From Chloroflexota bacterium (GTDB taxonomy: Bacteria; Chloroflexota; Anaerolineae; UBA1429), in contig JACIWY010000110.1 in NCBI GenBank assembly GCA_014360745.1, forward strand, positions 1 to 9,561: a stretch of DNA of 9,561 nucleotides. Direction: 5' to 3'. Shown one piece after another: positions 6,189 to 9,561 of the stretch; the first letter of the stretch is position 1; the number at the start of each line of letters is the position of its first letter. The position numbers and the translations under genes were made by a program. The notes under the pieces are model-generated. The model worked only from the letters and a program-made list of their open reading frames with translations. It had not been told where the DNA came from and did no database searches.

Positions 6189-7490
6189 ATGTCCGATAGA
6201 GCTGTCGACACGCCTGCAACCGCCTTCGCCGCTTTTCCTTATGCGCCGGTCAGCCCGGCTATATTGCCCGACGCCGACCCCGAATTGGCCGCGGCATTGG
6301 TCGCCGAGGCCCGACGTCAAGAGGAAACGATCGAATTGATCGCCTCCGAGAACTATGTCAGCCGTGCCGTGCTGGAAGCGCAGGGCTCGGTGTTGACCAA
6401 CAAATACGCCGAGGGATATCCGCGACATCGTTATTACGGCGGTTGCGCTCAGGTAGATGCGGTCGAAGAATTGGCCATCGAGCGGGCCAAGCTGCTTTTT
6501 GGCGCCGAGCACGCCAATGTCCAGCCTCATGCAGGCTCTCAGGCCAACGCGGCAGCCTATATGGCGCTGCTCAAACCGGGCGACAAAGTGCTGGCCATGA
6601 GCTTGGCCCATGGGGGCCACCTGACCCATGGCCACAAAGTCAATTTCTCCGGCCTCTTGTACAACTTTTCTCATTACGGCGTGCGTCGCGATACTGAGCG
6701 GATCGATTACGACGCGCTGGAAGAGCAGGCCCTTGAGGTGCGCCCTCGGTTGCTCGTAGCCGGCGCCACCGCCTATCCACGCTTTATCGACTTTGCCCGG
6801 CTACGCGCGATCGCCGATCGCGTCGGCGCCTATCTCATGGTGGATATGGCCCACATCGCCGGCTTGGTGGCGGTGGGCCTGCACCCCAGCCCCGTCCCCT
6901 ATGCCGATATCGTCACCTCGACGACCCACAAAACGCTGCGCGGCCCACGTAGTGGGCTCATCCTTTGCCGAAAAGAGCTGGCCAAAGAGGTGGATCGCGC
7001 CGTTTTCCCCGGCCTGCAGGGTGGCCCTCTGATGCACATCATTGCGGCCAAGGCCGTGGCTTTTGGCGAGGCGCTACAGCCCGCGTTCCGCGATTACCAG
7101 CAGGCCATCCTCGACAATGCCCAAGTGTTGGCCGGCGAATTGCAGCGCCTGGGCCTGCGGCTCGTATCGGGCGGCACCGACAATCACCTCATGCTCGTCG
7201 ATCTCTCTTCCCTGGACATCACCGGTCAGAGCGCCGAGGCAGCCCTGGAAAAGGCGGGCATTGCCTGCAACAAGAACCAGATCCCCTTTGATCCGCAGCC
7301 CCCGCGCGTCACCAGCGGCATCCGCCTGGGCACTCCGGCGGTCACCACCCGCGGCTTTCGCGCCCCGCAGATGCGCCAGGTGGCCGGGCTCATCGTTCGC
7401 GCCCTCGGCAACCCGGATGATGAGCACACCCTGCACCAGGTGCGCCAACAAGCACTCGCCCTGTGTCGCGCCTTTCCCGTTTGGCGTTGA
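6189..7490 (+). CDS. glyA: Serine hydroxymethyltransferase
   Basis: A 433-residue cytoplasmic PLP enzyme that interconverts serine plus tetrahydrofolate with glycine plus 5,10-methylenetetrahydrofolate, the main entry of one-carbon units. Family motifs run the full length: RRQEETIELIASENYVS (42-58), NKYAEGYPRHRYYGGC (71-86), QPHAGSQANAA, LAHGGHLTHG (139-148), VDMAHIAGL (218-226) with Asp219 and His222 at the cofactor, and STTHKTLRGPR (244-254) with the Schiff-base lysine Lys248. FPGLQGGP and RLGTPAVTTRGF complete the set. About 20 extra residues precede the usual N-terminus (MSDRAVDTPATAFAAFPY), low in complexity and of no evident role. The gene appears to be transcribed alone from the promoter at 6034-6062, through a leader with attenuator-like structure. 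It is divergent from the ABC operon and has no other folate gene next to it here. Confidence 0.97.
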   Translation: MSDRAVDTPATAFAAFPYAPVSPAILPDADPELAAALVAEARRQEETIELIASENYVSRAVLEAQGSVLTNKYAEGYPRHRYYGGCAQVDAVEELAIERAKLLFGAEHANVQPHAGSQANAAAYMALLKPGDKVLAMSLAHGGHLTHGHKVNFSGLLYNFSHYGVRRDTERIDYDALEEQALEVRPRLLVAGATAYPRFIDFARLRAIADRVGAYLMVDMAHIAGLVAVGLHPSPVPYADIVTSTTHKTLRGPRSGLILCRKELAKEVDRAVFPGLQGGPLMHIIAAKAVAFGEALQPAFRDYQQAILDNAQVLAGELQRLGLRLVSGGTDNHLMLVDLSSLDITGQSAEAALEKAGIACNKNQIPFDPQPPRVTSGIRLGTPAVTTRGFRAPQMRQVAGLIVRALGNPDDEHTLHQVRQQALALCRAFPVWR

Positions 7491-7542
7491 GGCAGCTGAG
7501 GCCAGCGGGGCAACAAACGCGGTTCACCTTTTCAAAAATGCG

Positions 7543-7578
7543 GGCAAGCTCTGACACCCCGTCGAGGGGAACCTTGCC
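7543..7578 (+). terminator. Possible glyA terminator hairpin
   Basis: GGCAAG (7543-7548) pairs with CTTGCC (7573-7578), enclosing a second stem CCCC (7557-7560), loop GTCGA, GGGG (7566-7569). The tract after it (TCTTCTCTCCC) is pyrimidine-rich rather than a clean T run, so termination efficiency is doubtful. It overlaps the -35 box of the next promoter. The rest of the 7491-7629 gap holds only that promoter. Confidence 0.35.
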
Positions 7579-7601
7579 TCTTCTCTCCCATGCTTTAGAA
7601 T
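7574..7601 (+). promoter_or_regulatory. Probable promoter of the glycosyltransferase gene
   Basis: -35 TTGCCT (7574-7579, the same hexamer as in the glyA promoter), 16-nt spacer, -10 TAGAAT (7596-7601). Predicted start near 7608, giving a short leader of about 22 nt before the ATG at 7630. The ribosome binding site there (GACGAG, 7615-7620) is weak. Confidence 0.55.
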
Positions 7602-7629
7602 ATGCGCATCCTTTGACGAGCCCATAGTC

Positions 7630-8742
7630 ATGCGCATCACCCTGATCTCCAAAGCCTGCATCGTCGGCGCCTACCAGCGCAAGCTGGAAGAGATCGCCGC
7701 CCATGACGATGTGCACCTCACCGTCGTAGTACCCCCTTTCTGGCGCGAGGGGCAACGAGTATCCGTGTTAGAGCGCGCCCATGTCCGCGGCTATGAATTG
7801 ATCGTGGCGCCGCTGGCCCTGAACGGGCATTTTCATCTCCATTTTTATCCCTCGCTGGCGCGCATTCTGCGCCGCACTCGGCCCGACTTGGTGCACATCG
7901 ACGAGGAACCGTACAATCTGGCCACGTATCTGGCGCTCAAAGCAACTCGCCGCATGGGCACCCAAGCCCTCTTTTTCACCTGGCAGAATATCTTCCGCCG
8001 TTACCCGCCTCCGTTTTGCTGGTTCGAACAATATGTCCATCGGCACAGCGCCGGTGCCATCGCCGGCAACGTCGAGGCCGCCGAGGTATTGCGCGCCAAG
8101 GGATTCCGCGGTCCTCTACGCATCATTCCTCAGTTCGGTATAGATCCTGAGCTCTTTGCGCCGATGGAACGGCCTGTAGGGCGGGAATTCACCGTCGGCT
8201 ATGCGGGGCGCCTCGTAGCCGAGAAAGGGTTGCTCACGCTGATCGAAGCCCTCGCTCTGTTGGGTGGCCATTGGCGCTTCCTCGTATGCGGGGCGGGCCC
8301 GCTCCGCCAAGAGATGGAAACGCGCCTCGGCCATCTCGCCCTGCTCGGCCGGGTCGAGTTTCGAGGGCAGGTTCCCTCCGCACAAATGCCCGAATGGTAT
8401 CGACAGATGGATGTGCTTGTGCTTCCCTCTCGAACGCAACCCAATTGGAAAGAACAATTCGGCCGCGTGCTCATTGAGGCCATGGCTTGCGGCGTGGCGG
8501 TCATCGGCTCCGACTCTGGTGAGATTCCGAACGTCATCGGCGAGGCCGGGCTGGTCTTCCCCGAAGGCGATGCACAGGCATTGGCCAACCTTCTCGCCAC
8601 CCTGCGCGACAACCCCGACCAACGCCAAGACCTGGCCCGGCGAGGGCGCAGGCGCGTGCTCGACCATTTTACCCAAGCCCGCATCGCCGCCGAGACCGTG
8701 GACTTTTATCGCAGCTTGGTCGGAGCCCGTCAAGCTTGCTAA
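7630..8742 (+). CDS. GT4-type glycosyltransferase (GT-B fold)
   Basis: A 370-residue protein, the normal size for family GT4, which transfers a sugar from a nucleotide-sugar donor with retention of configuration onto lipid, polysaccharide or small-molecule acceptors. The N-terminal acceptor domain opens with MRITLISKACIVGAYQRKL and contains the PDLVHIDEEPYN segment (85-96). The C-terminal donor domain begins at FTVGYAGRLVAEKG (187-200), with Lys199 at the usual phosphate-contact position. It continues through CGAGPL and has the E-x7-E motif, Glu275 and Glu283, in EQFGRVLIEAMACGVAVIGSDSGEIP. No signal peptide or membrane helix is evident, so it is cytoplasmic or membrane-associated. No other glycan gene lies nearby, so the donor and acceptor cannot be inferred. 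It is probably transcribed alone from the promoter at 7574-7601. Confidence 0.92.
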   Translation: MRITLISKACIVGAYQRKLEEIAAHDDVHLTVVVPPFWREGQRVSVLERAHVRGYELIVAPLALNGHFHLHFYPSLARILRRTRPDLVHIDEEPYNLATYLALKATRRMGTQALFFTWQNIFRRYPPPFCWFEQYVHRHSAGAIAGNVEAAEVLRAKGFRGPLRIIPQFGIDPELFAPMERPVGREFTVGYAGRLVAEKGLLTLIEALALLGGHWRFLVCGAGPLRQEMETRLGHLALLGRVEFRGQVPSAQMPEWYRQMDVLVLPSRTQPNWKEQFGRVLIEAMACGVAVIGSDSGEIPNVIGEAGLVFPEGDAQALANLLATLRDNPDQRQDLARRGRRRVLDHFTQARIAAETVDFYRSLVGARQAC

Positions 8743-8759
8743 AAAAGATACGCCATTTC

Positions 8760-8789
8760 TTGAATTTTGTCCGGTTTAAAGTGTACAAT
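8760..8789 (+). promoter_or_regulatory. Probable promoter of the two-component operon
   Basis: -35 TTGAAT (8760-8765), 18-nt spacer, -10 TACAAT (8784-8789). The predicted transcription start near 8796 leaves about 38 nt before the ATG at 8834, but only about 11 nt before the alternative ATG at 8807, which favours the shorter protein. Confidence 0.6.
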
Positions 8790-8833
8790 ATCGGAAGCGA
8801 GGCCCCATGCGATTCAGGGTGGGGGACAAAGGC

Positions 8834-9514
8834 ATGAAACGGATACTCGTGATCGACGATGAACGGCCTATCCTCGACTTGGTCACCGCGTACCTGAGCA
8901 AAGAGGGCTATGAGGTATTCACCGCCGAGGATGGCCCCTCGGGATTAAAGGCGGCGCGCGCATTCAAGCCCGATCTCATCGTGCTGGATATCATGTTGCC
9001 CGGCATCGATGGGATCGAGCTGCTTCAACGTCTGCGCCGCGAATCGGATGTCTATACGATCATACTGACGGCCAAATCCGAAGAAGTCGACAAGATCGTC
9101 GGCCTTTCGGTGGGCGCCGACGACTATGTCACCAAGCCTTTCAGCCCGCGCGAGTTGGTTGCCCGCATCAAGGCCGCCTTCCGCCGGCTTCAGGCCAACC
9201 AGCGGGACTTGGAAACGACGGTGCTGGATTTTCAGCACGTGCGGATCGACTTGGGCAGCCATGAGGTTTGGATGGACGGCGAGCCGGTCGAACTCACCGG
9301 CACCGAGTTCGAGTTGCTCAAAGTGTTGGCCCAGCACCCCCATATGGTGCTCAGCCGCGAGCAAATTCTCGAGCAGGTATGGGGAGGCAACTTTTTCGGT
9401 GAGGAGCGGGTGGTGGACGTGCACATCGGCCATATTCGGCAGAAGCTGGGCAATCCGGAGCTGATCCAGACGGTGCGCGGCGTTGGCTATCGTTTTGAGG
9501 ATGAAGCACGGTGA
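8834..9514 (+). CDS. OmpR/PhoB-family response regulator
   Basis: A 226-residue two-domain transcription regulator. The receiver domain (1-120) starts MKRILVIDDE with acidic pair Asp8/Asp9, phosphoacceptor Asp52 (VLDIMLPGIDG), Thr79 (ILTAK) and Lys101 (VTKPFSPREL), so all phosphorylation-site residues are present. The winged-helix effector domain (about 128-224) has LTGTEFELLKVLAQHP, LSREQILEQVWG, the recognition-helix region VVDVHIGHIRQKLG and the final TVRGVGYRF hairpin. I chose the ATG at 8834 because the family begins with this MKRILVIDDE block and GGGTGGGGGA lies 7 nt upstream. An in-frame ATG at 8807 would add nine residues. It overlaps the next gene by 4 nt (GTGA), the usual sign of translational coupling with a cognate kinase. 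Target genes cannot be read from the sequence. Confidence 0.95.
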   Translation: MKRILVIDDERPILDLVTAYLSKEGYEVFTAEDGPSGLKAARAFKPDLIVLDIMLPGIDGIELLQRLRRESDVYTIILTAKSEEVDKIVGLSVGADDYVTKPFSPRELVARIKAAFRRLQANQRDLETTVLDFQHVRIDLGSHEVWMDGEPVELTGTEFELLKVLAQHPHMVLSREQILEQVWGGNFFGEERVVDVHIGHIRQKLGNPELIQTVRGVGYRFEDEAR

Positions 9515-9561
9515 GCATTTGGGGCAACGTTCGGCGCCATCTCGGCTGGAAATTGTTTCTG
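9511..9561 (+). CDS. Probable sensor histidine kinase, N-terminus only
   Basis: A GTG at 9511 overlaps the response-regulator stop by 4 nt and opens a frame that runs out of the window: SIWGNVRRHLGWKLFL after the initiator. A short basic segment followed by WKLFL is how many membrane-bound histidine kinases enter their first transmembrane helix. The position directly after an OmpR-type regulator makes a cognate kinase the best guess. A GAGG at 9497-9500 could serve as ribosome binding site, though 10 nt away. Only 17 codons are visible, and no catalytic domain can be checked. Confidence 0.6.
   Translation, partial: MSIWGNVRRHLGWKLFL

Overview
The window reads as an ordinary, compact, GC-rich bacterial chromosome segment. 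It holds nine protein-coding genes, two of them cut by the window edges, with short gaps and recognisable sigma70-type promoters in the three larger intergenic regions. The gene mix (HTH_42-type winged-helix protein, two sugar ABC permeases enlarged by extra hydrophobic segments, GT4 glycosyltransferase, OmpR-type two-component system) would fit a Chloroflexota-like organism. That placement is only an inference from gene style; there is no rRNA or other marker. I see no mobile element, CRISPR array, tRNA or phage gene.

Layout. Positions 1-2788 (+) hold a probable operon: a winged-helix HTH_42/AlkZ-YcaQ-like protein (5' end outside the window), an iron-type alcohol dehydrogenase and a small cupin. 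Positions 5948-2745 (-) hold a second operon: MalF-like permease, MalG-like permease, then an inositol-monophosphatase-family phosphatase. The phosphatase gene runs 44 bp into the 3' end of the cupin gene. Positions 5949-6188 form a divergent control region with two back-to-back promoters, one for the ABC operon and one for glyA. glyA (serine hydroxymethyltransferase) follows at 6189-7490, then a GT4 glycosyltransferase (7630-8742), then an OmpR/PhoB response regulator (8834-9514). The response regulator overlaps by 4 nt the start of what is probably its sensor kinase, cut off by the window end.

How the genes fit together. The permeases should form the membrane channel of a CUT1-type carbohydrate importer. 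No substrate-binding protein or ATPase gene lies in the operon, so those parts must be encoded elsewhere. The downstream phosphatase may act on a phosphorylated product of the imported compound, but this is inferred from position only.

The most interesting point is the roughly 120-nt glyA leader. It follows a near-consensus promoter and contains a long hairpin ending in six T residues, plus a mutually exclusive alternative pairing and a small upstream hairpin. This is the layout of a transcription attenuator or riboswitch, and it does not match any glyA-associated class I can recognise by eye. Secondary points are the paired transmembrane insertions in both permeases, a His-to-Gln change at a metal-ligand position in the alcohol dehydrogenase, and loss of the glycosylase Gln motif in the winged-helix protein. 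All structures were read by eye without folding or homology software.
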